From positions 2,615,376 to 2,679,375 of the forward strand of contig JACSVZ010000008.1 of NCBI GenBank assembly GCA_014706295.1: 64,000 bases of DNA. Reading direction: 5' to 3'. The translations under genes and the position numbers were made by a program. Of the stretch, positions 24,626 through 36,800 are shown in pieces (the stretch's first letter is position 1; each line of letters starts with the position of its first letter). The notes beneath the pieces are model-generated. The model did no database searches, was not told where the DNA came from, and saw only the letters and a list, made by a program, of their open reading frames with translations. This DNA comes from Lycocorax pyrrhopterus obiensis (Eukaryota; Chordata; Aves; Passeriformes; Paradisaeidae).

Positions 24626-26848
24626 GTTATTCCCTTCACTGAGTACTGGAGACAAAAAGATTTTTTCCATAAATCTCAATCTTTATCTAAGGCAGGGGAA
24701 AAGTAAGGGGGCCTCTGGAAGTTTAGTTGTACAGCCAAAAGTAGGGGCAGGAGGATTAGCAAAAATGTTGGCATCCTTGCTAGGATCTCACAGGTGCTGA
24801 AAAAATGTGTTTTATCTCTTAATGTTCTTCTTAATACCTGGCTTCTTGTGTGGGGACTGTCCTTATCAGATTGATTTTATAAGCTGGCAGAGTGTTGTCA
24901 GAGGTATCTGCACCCAGACTGAATCCTAAAGATCCTGATCTCCATCACAGCTATTAACAATCCAGCACCGAGCACTGGAAACTCTGGCTGCTTTTTCAGG
25001 TCATGAATGCCGTACTGCCCTGCAAGGAAATTTCAGCTGAATCCTTAAAGGGCTCTGCAGCAGCACAGCACTTGGCAAGCACACGGAGATTACTCTTTCT
25101 GCTGGAATTTGAGCATCAATTACCAACACTTGATAAACCAATTCCTCTTTTCTCCTCCCCTCCACAGCTGGACCTGGGGGTTTTGCTAACCCCTCACACC
25201 AGAAAGCTCATTTTATCCTTTAACCTTCATCTCTCCTTTCCCTTTGCACAAAATTGCAGGAAACTATTTTCAGGTTTGCTAAACCCAAGGATGTTTTGGC
25301 TGCCAAGCTGCATCAAGAGGAAGGAAAGAAAGAAAGAAAGTGCTTTCATTTGGTCTTATCACAGAACTGATAATAACATTATTGTACATGCAAAGAACTC
25401 CATGCTTGTTTATCTGCAACAACAGAATGACACATGCAAATATACATATGAAAGGCCCAAATATCTCAAGCTCTGATAGTTCAGTCAAGAATATTATATC
25501 CCCAAAATGCAAACTGAATTATTTACTCACATCAACTGTACTAATGCCTCTTGGTAATTTTCTGTTTTCTTATGACAAGCCTTGCCAGGTTCACTCTTTG
25601 GTTTTCAGGGAAATAATCCGAGAAGGAAAGTCATGCTTTCTAAATAATTTTTAGCCTTGATAATGAGAAGACCCATACCAACTAGAATTATTTACTATTT
25701 ATTGTGTTCTGAATCTTCTACACAATTAAATTTTAAATCTAATTCAAACCCTAAAATATTTTATCATCATATCCACTGCCAAAATAAAAGTTAGAACTAA
25801 CTTGGCTGGTATCCAAATCATGGCCTAAAAGAATTGTTCCCTGTGGGGTATCTCAGAAATGCAGTGTCTTGTAACCAAAGGTTTGGTTTGCTTTGCTTTC
25901 AAGTTCCTGACTTCATCTATATTTCCTGCCCTCCCCCCCTACCCATTTTTATTCCCCTTTCCATTTGGCAATACCTCCCACCCATAGTAAATTATCTGTG
26001 TGCTACCAACACTAAGCTTTTAGAGCATTCTGGTAACAGATTATTGGGGCTTTACCCTATAGCAGATCAGGTCATTGCTCATGTGCCAGAATAAATAACA
26101 ACCTGCATACTGTTGAGAAGTCAATTGCATCTGGACTTCTCATGTAGGTATTTCGCCTCTCCACTTACATTCTCATTACCTTTTCTGTTGTGAACCCTTG
26201 CACCAGCCATCCTGGGGATGGATTTGGATAAAAAATATTCCAATAATTAGGAGATCCCTGGAACGGTGGGGCTATTTTAAAATAATCATTACAGAAAAGT
26301 ACATTTGCAATTTTAAGTGGCATAAACTTAATAAATAAAACTTATAACCCAAACTTTAATCTTTTGCTGACCAAATATGACCCATTCAGCCATGCTCCAA
26401 AGTCCACCACTTGTGCTTGCCAAGGACACCGCCAGCCCCTAAAGGGGGGCAATGTTCTGTGCTGAGGCCATGGCCCCACACACTCCCTGCTCGTCCCAGT
26501 GGGACATCCCCAGCCCCACAGAATCCTCCCTTTTGGGGACACATCAGGAAAGGAGGGGAGCAGGAGTGTCCCAGAACAGACAAGACCAACACTCTGAGAA
26601 AAAGCCCTGCCCCAGAGTATGGAGAACACCCTCCCTGCCCCATGCTGAAAACACACCGAGGGGAGGTGACTCATTCCATCAGACTGAAGCTGCCTCAGGA
26701 AGGACACAGGTGCCTCCCAGCCTCAGCATACGTGTGGTCTGTGCCCTTTGGATTTCTGAGACACCCATGTAAGGCTGGAATTCGTGACACAGGCACCCCA
26801 GGACACCCACACTCCCTGGAGCATCCGGAATAACACCAGACCTTACCC

Positions 26849-26868
26849 ATCACACCTCGAGGTGTGAT
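26849..26868. promoter_or_regulatory. 20-bp perfect palindrome with two T-box-like half sites
   Basis: The sequence ATCACACCTCGAGGTGTGAT is its own reverse complement over all 20 bases. It consists of two AGGTGTGA half sites, the core bound by T-box transcription factors (Brachyury/TBX family), facing head to head with a CG spacer. The classic Brachyury palindrome has the same orientation but no two-base spacer. Binding is an inference from the motif. It lies in a GC-moderate stretch with no repeat family recognised. Confidence 0.4.
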
Positions 26869-29466
26869 TCATCCATGTGGGAGGACTGCTTACCCCTGCC
26901 AGGAGAGATGACAAGTTCCCGAACAAGTTTCTGAACAACTCGGTGCCTGGGGAGGAGCCTTGGTCCTCTCTGGGAGCAGGGGAGGCGCTGCAGCCTTCAC
27001 CAGGGGTTGGGGATGACGAGCATCATGCTTGGCAGGTTCTCTCCAAGCAAGAGAGCCCAGCTGATGGTGATCCCAGTTGGGCACAAGAGTGCATTAAATG
27101 AGAGGAGCCTGCCCCTGGGCAAGGGCAATGGCCTGGCTCCTTCAGCACCTCCAGAGAGGGACAAACTTCATCTCCAGCCGGGCTGCATATATCACTGCCT
27201 GGGTGTGCCTGACCCTTTTTTCCATCTCTAAAGGAAGCCAATAGAACAACCTTGGCACTAGAGGCTTGACTTCTAGTAAGCTACTGTGAGGTGAGCCAAA
27301 TCTGGGACAGACTGTCAAAATGGAAAGCAATTCATTATTCATGCACCAAGAAGGTGATGCCAGGGTTGCAAAGCATGAAGTTTACACAGCACAGAGCTGG
27401 ACTGCTTCCAGGACAGTATTTCATCTTATTTTGCTCTGGCTCCCAGTGTTATTCTTCTGCCTTTCACCCGCATCCTTTCTAGTAGAACCATTTAATTGAA
27501 TGATTGGCAGATTATGGCTCCACAGGACGTAATGAGAAGGTATCAGCTTTGCTGCCAAAAAGGATGCCCCCTCCTTCCCAGTCTCTCCTCCTGCCTGCTT
27601 GCTGCTGCTGCTGCCTTCTGCTGGCTCTAGCTCAGAGCATAGCCCTGCCTGGATGCACTGACATGATGGAAAACAGCAACCAGGCAAAAGAGGGGAAAAA
27701 AGGGCAAATAACTTTCTGGTATGTCATTGAACTGGCTCATGTCAGGGTGAAGGGGGCCTAAGGCCAGTGCAGCACAGGGGACAATAGCCAGGGGGAAGAG
27801 GGAGGCACAGGGCAGGACACAGCTCCCCTCTCTCCCTGGGAACAAGCCTTCAGGTGAGCTCTGCTGCCTTTGCTGTCACCAGCCCAAACTGCCCAACCAG
27901 CCGGCCCCTAATTAGGAGCCTGGCTGATCGCTGTGTAGTTAAAAGGTCTGGCAGGGAAGAAGGCCAAGAGCAGCAATGTCCCGGCTGTACCAGGCCAGTA
28001 GTCTGTCACTGGGGAAGCCGAGGCTCACGGCCCTGCTCCTGCCATGAAAACAAGCTCCTAAAAAATTCCTGGCCAGCACTCACCGTCAATCCACTAACAG
28101 CTCCTTCTGCACAGGGATGTGTCATTAAACCCTCAGACAAGAGGGATTCAAGCCTTGGCTCAAGGTGACCCAGGAAATTTTAAGAGGTCAGAAACTGAGT
28201 TCAGCTCCTCTGGGTACTGGAGCAGCAGCTTAGTGAAAAACATATCTTTTCTCTTCAGAGGACTGTTGTGAACAACTCTGTGTTCATGTTTCAGTGTGGG
28301 ATTGGGCTTTCTTCAGGAAATGTGAATAGATATAGGACTGATCTGACACAATCCAAAACTTTTTCTGTAGATTTCTCATGTAATTATTTTCCTTTCCTTA
28401 ACTTTCTATTCTTTCCTCCCCTGCAGTGTTTGTGAACAGTTTTGTTTTTCCTCACTCAATTAATGATCCCTTTTACTTTTTGTGTTTTTATTTCTCCCTG
28501 CTGAACATGAGGAGGTTTGTAGCTATATGCTACATTATTTGTTAATGACAAGCTATTCCTCACCAATTACTTTTGCTGGGATTTTACTACCTTGTCATTA
28601 TTTTATCTCCAACAATCTGCTGCAAGTTTTGGCTGGAAAGAGAAGAAACAAAACTATAGCTATGCCCTGGGACTCCAACTACAGAAATGCAGAGCTATTC
28701 CCAACCAACACACTTCTGTTTCTTCCCACAGCATTTTATCTCCAGTCACCACTCAAGGAGATCACTGGGAGAGCATTAGCAAGCAAATTTCAGCCCTGGA
28801 GATTGAGATATGCGATTTTAGGTTGCATTATTTTGAGTAACACTTGCCAAGGGCACTGAAGAGCATGTCAACCTAATTATGAAAGACGGGTCATTGATAT
28901 AACTCGTAACAAATAAATCAGTGAAGCGAGCACAGCATTCAGAAGAGCAGTATTTATCACTGCACAAAAACACACCATTATTTAGTACGATGACAACATG
29001 AATTTTAGAAGGCCACTGAGAACATCCCGTCCTGGTGTTTCCATCGCTCACTGTCTCAATCGTTCCCTCCTGCTATTCCCCCCTCTCTCTCATGCAAGGG
29101 TACCCACTTTTGCACCACATGACATCCTGAGCACCAGCATCCACTCTGCAGAACAGGGTCTTTCGGGATGCACTGACCTGTGTGCTTATCCTCACCTCTT
29201 CTGAAGGTTCAAACACAGGAAGCAACTTTACCGCAGCAAAATGTTGGGATTATATTCCTGAAGTCCCCTCTGTTGTCCTGTGTCTTATTGTCAGGACACC
29301 AGCCCATTTGCTGGGTGGCCTGAGGCTAAATCCGCTTCCAAAGCCTACTCCTGCCTCCAAGAAACCATCTAACCCCTCAGGTGTATTCTCCTTTCTCTCC
29401 TTACACCCATTTCCCCCTCTAGCACCTCCATCCCACTGCGGATGCCTTCATCAAACCTCCACTTAG

Positions 29467-29471
29467 AGGTC
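29467..29471. repeat. Left target-site duplication of the 29472 LTR
   Basis: AGGTC, pairing with AGGTT at 30828-30832 with one C/T difference. Confidence 0.75.
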
Positions 29472-29700
29472 TGTGTTGGTTTAACACAGGGGGTGGGAAA
29501 AAAGCTCGAAACTTCTATGCCCGGCACAGAGCCAATCACTGAAGGCTCTGACGATGGGCAGGTTACTAGCTCAATTAGGCAAGTTGGTAACGCCTCTGTG
29601 ATGACATATTTAAGAAAGGAAAAACTGCGGGAAGCTCTCTTTCTTCTCCCAAGGGGTGGTGAGGCGGCTGCTGGGGCCCATTCTGGTGGGGGCCGCCGGG

Positions 29701-29794
29701 GCCGGGGGCCGTGCAGCCAGGGCCTTTCTGAAGCCGAGACCGCGCAGCCAGAGCCCTCCCGAGGCCGGGACCGCGCAGCCGGGGCCCTCCTGAG
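29701..29794. repeat. Tandem repeat of a 31-bp GC-rich unit inside the 29472 LTR
   Basis: Three copies start at 29701, 29733 and 29764, each beginning GCCG and containing a GCAGCC core followed by a GCC-rich tail; a fourth partial copy starts at 29795. CpG content is high (ACCGCGCAGCC). It lies about 90 bp downstream of the TATA-like box, so it would fall in the leader part of a transcript starting there. Confidence 0.8.
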
Positions 29795-29971
29795 GCTGGA
29801 GCCACCCGTGTAGTGCCGGCAGGGACCACATGGCCAGCAGCGAGAGGCATGGCGAGCAGTTCCCTGGTGCAGAGCCCAGACGAGATCAGCCTCTCAGCTG
29901 CAACTTACAGACGCCAACTTTCTCCCAAGTCAGAGAAAAAGGAAAAGTGAGGACACGTGAGGAGAACCAAC

Positions 29972-29979
29972 ATGGCGGC
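29972..29979 (+). promoter_or_regulatory. YY1-type motif in the 29472 LTR
   Basis: ATGGCGGC preceded by AAC gives the AACATGGCGGC form of the YY1 site. YY1 sites are common just downstream of transcription starts in LTR and LINE promoters. Use in this genome is not shown. Confidence 0.35.
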
Positions 29980-30126
29980 ACAGCGGTCAGTGAAAAAAAA
30001 GGAGAGGGAGGAGGTGCTCCGAGTGCCAGAGCTGAGATTTTCCTGCAAGCCGTGGTGAGGACTATAATACAACAAACTGTTCCCTATAATTCATGAAGTG
30101 CATGGGGGGGCGCAGAGATCCACGTG

Positions 30127-30451
30127 CAGCCCGTGAAGAAACGTACTCATGCTGGAGGGCGTGGATACTGAAAAGCTGTAATCTAGTGAGGAACTCGAAC
30201 AGAGAGAGATGACCTTTGCTTTTAGAGATAGAGAGTCTTTGCTTCCAAACTAGAACAGCTCATCCTTAAAAGACTAAACCCCATGAACTAAAATGACCCA
30301 CGCTAGAGAGTTGTGGGAAGACTGCTTGGCCCGTGGGAGGGACTCACGTTGCAGCAGGTTCGGGCGGGACTGCTGCTTGTGGAAATTAAAACCACACTAG
30401 AAAAGTTCACAGAGAACTATCTCCCGTGGGAAGGATCCCATGGCACAGCAG
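30127..30451 (+). repeat. Degenerate repeat motif cluster in the 29472 LTR
   Basis: Three copies at 30127-30157, 30330-30357 and 30421-30451, starting CCCGTGAAG, CCCGTGGGAGGGACTCACG and CCCGTGGGAAGGATCCCA. They correspond to the motif repeated in the 61988 LTR but are spaced more widely, with unrelated sequence between them. Confidence 0.55.
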
Positions 30452-30770
30452 AAGAAACTCTTTTCCGTAAGCATACTGAAGAAAGATTTTTAAGAAGTGA
30501 AATACTGACCAAAACCCCATGTTTTGTTTCCTTGCATGGTCGGTGGAAAGAGGGAGGGACTGGGAAAGAAAGGTGTTCTGAAGATTTGCTTTGGTTCTCA
30601 TTACCCTTTTTACTTTTAATTCTGTTAATAATAGATCTTCTTTATACTGTTTAAGTTTTGAACCTGTTTTGCCTTAAAGTGTTTTTGGGTTTTTTTCAGT
30701 AATCCTTATCTCAGCTCATGAAAACGAAGTTTTCAGTTCCCCCTCCTCTGCTCAGCTATAGCAGAGGAAA

Positions 30771-30777
30771 GTAAGTA
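30771..30777 (+). other. Strong splice-donor sequence near the 3' end of the 29472 LTR
   Basis: AAA followed by GTAAGTA matches the 5' splice-site consensus well and lies about 50 bp before the LTR end. The homologous position in the 61988 LTR reads AAAGTGG and is not a good donor. It could splice a transcript started in the LTR to flanking DNA, which is inference. Confidence 0.35.
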
Positions 30778-30827
30778 GATGGTTTTTTCGTGGGTGCCTG
30801 GCGCTCAGCCAGCTTCAAACCACGACA

Positions 30828-30832
30828 AGGTT
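30828..30832. repeat. Right target-site duplication of the 29472 LTR
   Basis: AGGTT, one transition from the left copy AGGTC. Confidence 0.75.
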
Positions 30833-33800
30833 TATCGACAATAACAAGAAGCATAAAGACATGAACTTCAATAGAAGATCTCCTAGAAAGACGTTAAATA
30901 TTGTGAATGTCCCTCAGTGAAAGCAAAAGATGAAAACAATGAAAATTCTCTGGTTTCTGCACTCTAATTGCTCAGTACCTATACAGAGCAGCCAGCCTTC
31001 AGTATGCTTCAGTGCTGAAACTGTCCTTCCCTGCTCACTGAACTGCTGGGGGCTGCTGGCTCCATCTAGTAAAAATACCTTAATCCCGCTTCCACCAAAG
31101 TCCCCTGCCCCAAACACAGCTGAGCTGCTCCTTCAAATTCTTCCAGCAATTAGGCTGTAAACACTTCAGTCAATGGAGGAATTCCCTTTGGATTTATATA
31201 GCCAATGACAATTTCCATCTTCAAAAGAGGAAAACATTGGAAGTATATATGTGGTTTTTTTCACATATAGAGGAAAGGGACAGAAAAGAAGCCCCAGCTG
31301 TCTCCTGCAATGACTCCAAGTCCTAGATTGCTGGTCTGTCTTTCACATATTAAATACACTTCCTGTTCCCATGCTTTGTCCATATGGAGCCAGGCTGCAA
31401 TAGGTGCAGCTCCCTCCACCACAGTGCTCACAAAGGCACACTGATTTCAGCTGCCAAGCAGAGGAGAAAGGAGCACCATCATCTCCACCTCTAAACACAG
31501 ATGATGCAGCACAAGCTTTGAGAGAAAGCCCAGAATAACTGAGTGAAATGGCTTTTTTTGACCCTAGCATATATTCTATGCATTGATTCTTTTCAATCCC
31601 TTGACATCTCCAAATGAAATCAGTCAGTCAATTTACTATACTTAGATATTTTTATTAGTGTTGTAAAATTAATCAAGGTTCAGACTAACTCAAAATAATA
31701 CATAAACATCAGCAGAACTGCCAAGCGGTCTTAATCCCACCTTTAGTTGATTTAAACCCATAATTTCTGGGGAAAAACTGTTGCTTACAGTGCAACACTG
31801 AAACCATGTTCTATGTTATTGAGGGATTTCCTGGGCAAGGGTGAGAGTGAGGGAGGAAAGAACAGGTTTCAGGAAGGCTGTTTTGGTGCCTATGAAGAAA
31901 ATGCATGGTTACTTACTTCCCTCTAGCTTGGTTAGGGTTTTTTGTGTAACAGAATACATTTGGAATTTACTTACTGTAGTTTCTTTCAGATTCAGGGCAA
32001 TCACAATCAACAGAAAAGCCTTTTCTTCATCATCAGTCTGGGCAGGCAAATGCAGCAGCCATTCTGTGCGCAGTAAGAGTTAACACAGCCTGGCCCAAAT
32101 CCATCCTACCCAAACAGGCATTCTTGGCTCAGAGAGGACATGGGCAGTACCTGGAATGTTTAATGAAATGTCAGGTCCGGGAGGCTAAAAGGATTGCTCT
32201 CTGACGTGCCTGTCTCAGGAGAATACCTTACACCTTGTGTAAAGGCCAGTCCCCGCTGCCCCTCCCAGTGCCCCTGGTTGTGAGGCCCCTGCTTCTATTC
32301 CAGGCACTCGCCAAACCTCCCTGCAGGACACCTGTGGGTTTTTTGCAAGCTGTAGGGTTTGTGAGAAACCAAATGACAACTCTCACACACCTATCCCGTA
32401 CCTTGGATAACCTGAGCATCCTTCCAAGTGCCTGACCCTGACAGCAACCCCCTGGAATGATGAGCACAAAATCAGGTGTGTGGCAGAAGAGCTCAGGACA
32501 GAGGAATCTTCTTGGGACAGAAGATGCTGGGATAAATTTCCACCATTGTATTCCCTTCAACCCACTTCCCAGACCAGGCAGTGCCACATGACACTACTGT
32601 AGGCTGTATCCCTGTTCCCTTCCAGAGCCCATTCCGCCCTGGAGCCCAGAGCAGCCCTGGTGGCTGCAGCCAGACACAGTGACTGGGGCGAGATCCATGA
32701 TGGATGCAGCAGGGAGCAGCCTGGCCAAGATTGCCACGCATCCTTGGCAGAGTTTTCAGGTTTCCCATCCTGCTGCCTGGGATCACCTACTGCAGACTGA
32801 GCAGGAGCTGTAATGTGAGCCTGCAGCCAAACCCAGGGACACTTCTGAGTGCAACTCTGTGAAGAGATCTTATGCTGCTGCTGCTCCCCCAGCAATGAGC
32901 GATGAATCCCTGCTCTTGCTTCGAGCCCTGACCAGCACCACGGAATGCAGGTGTCAGAGGAAGTTATGGGGAGCTTCTGCTGGGATGTACTCTCAGAGGA
33001 AAAGCCAGTACAGATGGATGGAGAGCTTGTCACAGTGGTCATCCTTCTGGGGTTGTTTTGCTTCTCCCTCCAGTTTCTCGTTAATTGGGTCTTGATGATC
33101 CTTAACTCCTTTCAGCCTTACTTTGTCATTTTTACCAAGCTTTTTTTCAAAAACAGTGTTCAAATTCAGAAGACAGCTACCTACATCAGCATACTGTGGG
33201 CAAAGTGTTCCAGTGGTGTAAAGCACCATGCACCACTTTATATCAGCTGAATATCTAGCCTGTCTTTTTAAAGGATAAAACCAAAATAAAAGCATGGAGA
33301 GCTTTCATTAGGATAATTAAAACAGAAATACAGCATGCAACAAAAAGCAAATCTGCTCAAGATACTAAACTCTGCATGACTGCATCAAAATGCAACTTAG
33401 GAAGTTTAAGGATTTTCCCTACAGTTTTTCCTGCTCTTCAAAAATGCAATATTCTGTTATGAAACACTTGACATACAATTGAATACACCCACATTTAAAG
33501 GCAATTTATCCTGAGGGGCGTAGCTTGTGCTTTTCAAATGGCCTGCTATTTTTGGGTACTCCTGAGATGCAGGTAAGCAGAAACCAGGTGCAGTGCAGGA
33601 CAATTAAAACCTGAGCACACTGCAATAAATCCCTGCTCAGCAGAGCCCCCTGGGCTGTGTTCAGCATAGCCGTGCCAGTGAGAGACCCCCCCAGAAGATG
33701 GCTGTGACACTGTCTGTCATGGCATCAGGTGGAGGATAAGGGGGAAAAAAGGCAACTTTTTGTCCACATTTCAGGTAGGGTATATACCTGAAAGCTGCAG

Positions 33801-36800
33801 CCTGATGACATGGCACTGACTGCCTCCTTTTACACAGGTACCTCTTAGATTTCTCAGATGAACCTGCTCCTGCTTCTGACTCAGAGAGGAAACAAATTTC
33901 TTCAATGAAGATTTTGTTACTGTTTTCAAAGGCCTGCATTAAGGCATGCAAACCCTTTCTGCAGTACTTGAGATACCACTTAAGTTTCTCAGAAAAACTT
34001 GTCCTAGCTGGGACAGGAATAATTTAAGAAGCCAGTTCTGCTGAAAGCTCTGGAGTTAATTGAAAACGTTGGTTGTCCTGCAGTCACTGAGCCACAGATG
34101 TAAAGGCCCAGATCTGCAGCCTTCTCAGGGAAAAGAGGGATTTTGTGAAAGAGTTTAATATTGACATCTATAATTACATGCTTATTTAGAATCAAATCAC
34201 TGAAGGCTCAGCCTCCTTTTGAAGGGTGGAGGCTTCCCATTGAATGAGATAACCATGTGTTTCCCTACGCTTTTGATGTTGAAAACCATTCCAGAAAAAT
34301 TCCAGGCAAAACTGAAATTACAGCACTATGAAATTGCCATCAAAGAAGCATTTATACAGCTGCATATTTATTCTGATCATTTTGTTTCCTGAAATTCACA
34401 CTTGTTCCCTGTCATATGAGATTTTCAGAATGTTCGCTGCAAATTTCATCAGTCTGGAAGCCTCTCTTGCCTGCCGGGAGTTCCGAAAATCAAGAGGCAG
34501 CGATGAATGAATTCCCATAATGGTGTCTTGCTTAATTGTATTCTGGAGTTACCCCTAAATTAAATAAAGCAAGGAGGCCAAAGCAGATGTGAACAAGTGA
34601 ACAAAGAGGTCTACAGGTTCTGTAGGGTTTGGAGAACTCCTTTTAAAGTTAAGATTTTCCATTTAGTGTCAAGCTGGAGTTATGGCTCTTTGCACCCTTG
34701 TGTCACTTCCAAATGTGGGTGAGCTGTGTAAGAGAGGCCCAGAGGGGCTGGGTTGCTCAGCACTGCCAAGAGCCCAGTGCAGCACTGGGAGGCCCCTGAA
34801 GAGGCAGTTCAGCTCCCCCAGCAGCGCTCAGGGTGCCAGCAGCAGGGCTCTTTCTCCATGGCTGTAATCCATAGCTCTGCTGTACTTACCACGAGCTGGG
34901 GTTTGAGCCGCGCCGCTGCCACAACCCCTCATTAACTCCACGGCCAGGCAGGGCTGCAATAGGAGCCAAGTTACCCAAAACAGAGAGAAAGCTGGCTCAG
35001 TCCCCTCCAGCACAAGCACATGGGCTGGCACAGAGGTGACACAGACAGCGCTGGGTTTGTGCCAGGCAGCACCAGGCCCTTGGCAGGATGGTCTCATAAC
35101 CCCTTGGAGCAAGGAGCTCCCACAAGTGCTGCCTGGGAAACGCCAGGGGAGGTGGAGGGCTCCATACTCAGCTCTAGGCATTGGGTGAACAAGGATGTTA
35201 CTCCATCCCACTTGCTGCCAGACCCCACCACAGGCTGAATGCCTGAGCCATGCTGGCTGCTCACACTAAAATATCTGGTTTATGCAGTAACAGCAAAGCA
35301 GACAGGGAACAAGAAAGATGCTACAAAAGCAGAAGGAGGAATCAATTTAAATTTATTTTCTTTCCAAACTGAGGCGGGGACCTGAAAAAATGTTATCAGT
35401 CCCCTACCTTCAGATATTTGGGGCTGGTTGTCTCCTAAGAACATCTCTTATCAAACTCAAAAACTGCTGAAGAACCCAGAGAGATGCCCAATGTACAGCC
35501 CAATGGCTCAGGTGCGCCCCAAAGGAAAAAGGGGCACATTGACACAGAGGGAGAAGTTCAAACCAGGGCATATTTATGTAAATGCATCCCCAAACACCCA
35601 AAGTTTCTCATGGGGATAGATCCCTCCTTCCCATTCCCTGGCTGAGTGTTTGACCACAAAACCAGCCATGGTTTTTGTAGATCAGGCTGGGTGACTGCAT
35701 CTTGCTGCCCACAGAGATGTTCTCCAACAAAGGTGGAAATCCCTGACTTCAAGCCTTTCCCATCTGGTCTTCAGCTGCAGCTCTACACACACATGAGCTC
35801 TGTGGCAGCCTTACAGCAGGTGTAGCTCTGCAGCTGCCAAACAGCAAAACCTTCCCTTCACTGCTCACCCACTTCTCAGTGACAGCTAAGAGCTTTTTTA
35901 AGACATAAGTTGTACCTTATGTGATGAACTTAAGGACATTTGAAAACTTGGATAGAATCCAGTAGCAAGAACTGATCAGAGATAAGACACTGAAATGAAC
36001 CATTTCCTTTCATAGGTTACTTTTTTCTTATCTGGAATTATTCCATATAGGCAAATACACTCCTCAGATGTGGCTCCATCCCACTGGCTCAGGATCTGCA
36101 TGCAAACAGTGCAATATGCATGAATGCTTTTTAAAACTACTCTCCATAAAAATAACTTCTGTGTGCTTGCCTATTTCCCTTTGTTCCCTGGGTAGGCTGA
36201 TAGCTCTTATGGAGTGTTAACATCCATAATGCTGATAATGAGCTTGTCTAAATATATGATAATAGCTGTAGAAGTACCAGCAGTGCCATCAGTAGCGATT
36301 CGTTGTTTGCAAGAAAATTTAAGGCAACTGTGGCACGTCCCTGCTTGGAACAAACATGGCAATCAGCAGTTTTCACTTAGATCAGTGTAGAAAATAGATG
36401 TTGAAACGTGCTGTCATGTTGCTTTGCTTTGCTGGCTCAAACAAAACTGTATTTCATTTCTCTTAAAATTCACCTGTGGGAGGATCATCAATTCTTTTCA
36501 AATGTAGATTTTTGCTTTGCTTTCTTAAATAGTAATTTCAGTTCATTTCCACCTTGGCCACCATGAATCTTTATACAGTTTCTTATATTGGCACAAGCCC
36601 CAATCGAAAATGAGACATTCCCATACTCTATGTGAATAAAAAGGAACAGTCCCCAACTCTCAGGAGTTTGCCAAGGAAATGCATTTATGCCCTTTTATTC
36701 AGAAATATCAGAACAATTATCTGGTCACTGCCTCTCAGGCCCCAAAGCCAGCAACAGGTGTCTCAGGACTGGCTTTAGCTCAACCAGCAAATTCACAGCT

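Larger units (their letters stand above)
17889..29466. other. Unique non-coding stretch with small repeats
   Basis: No gene is recognised. It holds a three-copy minisatellite (18113-18190), homopolymer A runs at 20175-20191 and 24602-24619, a short GAAA run near 25320-25340 and a 20-bp perfect palindrome (26849-26868). The open frame on the minus strand at 22503-22889 (128 codons) is fairly protein-like in composition but has no domain I recognise and no splice or promoter context; frames of this size are expected by chance here. The GC-richer part at 26400-27150 resembles no family I know. Confidence 0.5.
29472..30827 (+). mobile_element. Long solo LTR of an endogenous retrovirus (family B)
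   Basis: A 1356-bp element starts TGTGTTGGTTTAACAC and ends TTCAAACCACGACA. The two ends are imperfect inverted repeats over about 14 bases (TGT..TGGTTT.A), and 5-bp duplications AGGTC/AGGTT flank the element. A TATA-like TATTTAAG is at 29607-29614, a CpG-rich segment with a 31-bp tandem repeat at 29701-29794, a YY1-type ATGGCGGC at 29972-29979, and a variant poly(A) signal (AATAAT) near 30628. A strong splice donor GTAAGTA starts at 30771, near the 3' end. No gag, pol or env sequence is visible, so the open frames inside (for example 30313-30654) are not genes. Its end, core block and repeated motif match the LTR at 61988-62988, so both belong to one divergent superfamily. An unusual length for an LTR leaves open a non-autonomous element with inverted ends. 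Confidence 0.75.

Noticed and set aside
25003..25476. 157-codon frame on the plus strand
   Set aside because: Crosses a GAAA microsatellite, has no recognisable domain and no transcription signals.
32557..33042. 161-codon frame on the minus strand
   Set aside because: GC-rich stretch with overlapping frames, no domain, no splice or promoter support; length is within chance expectation.
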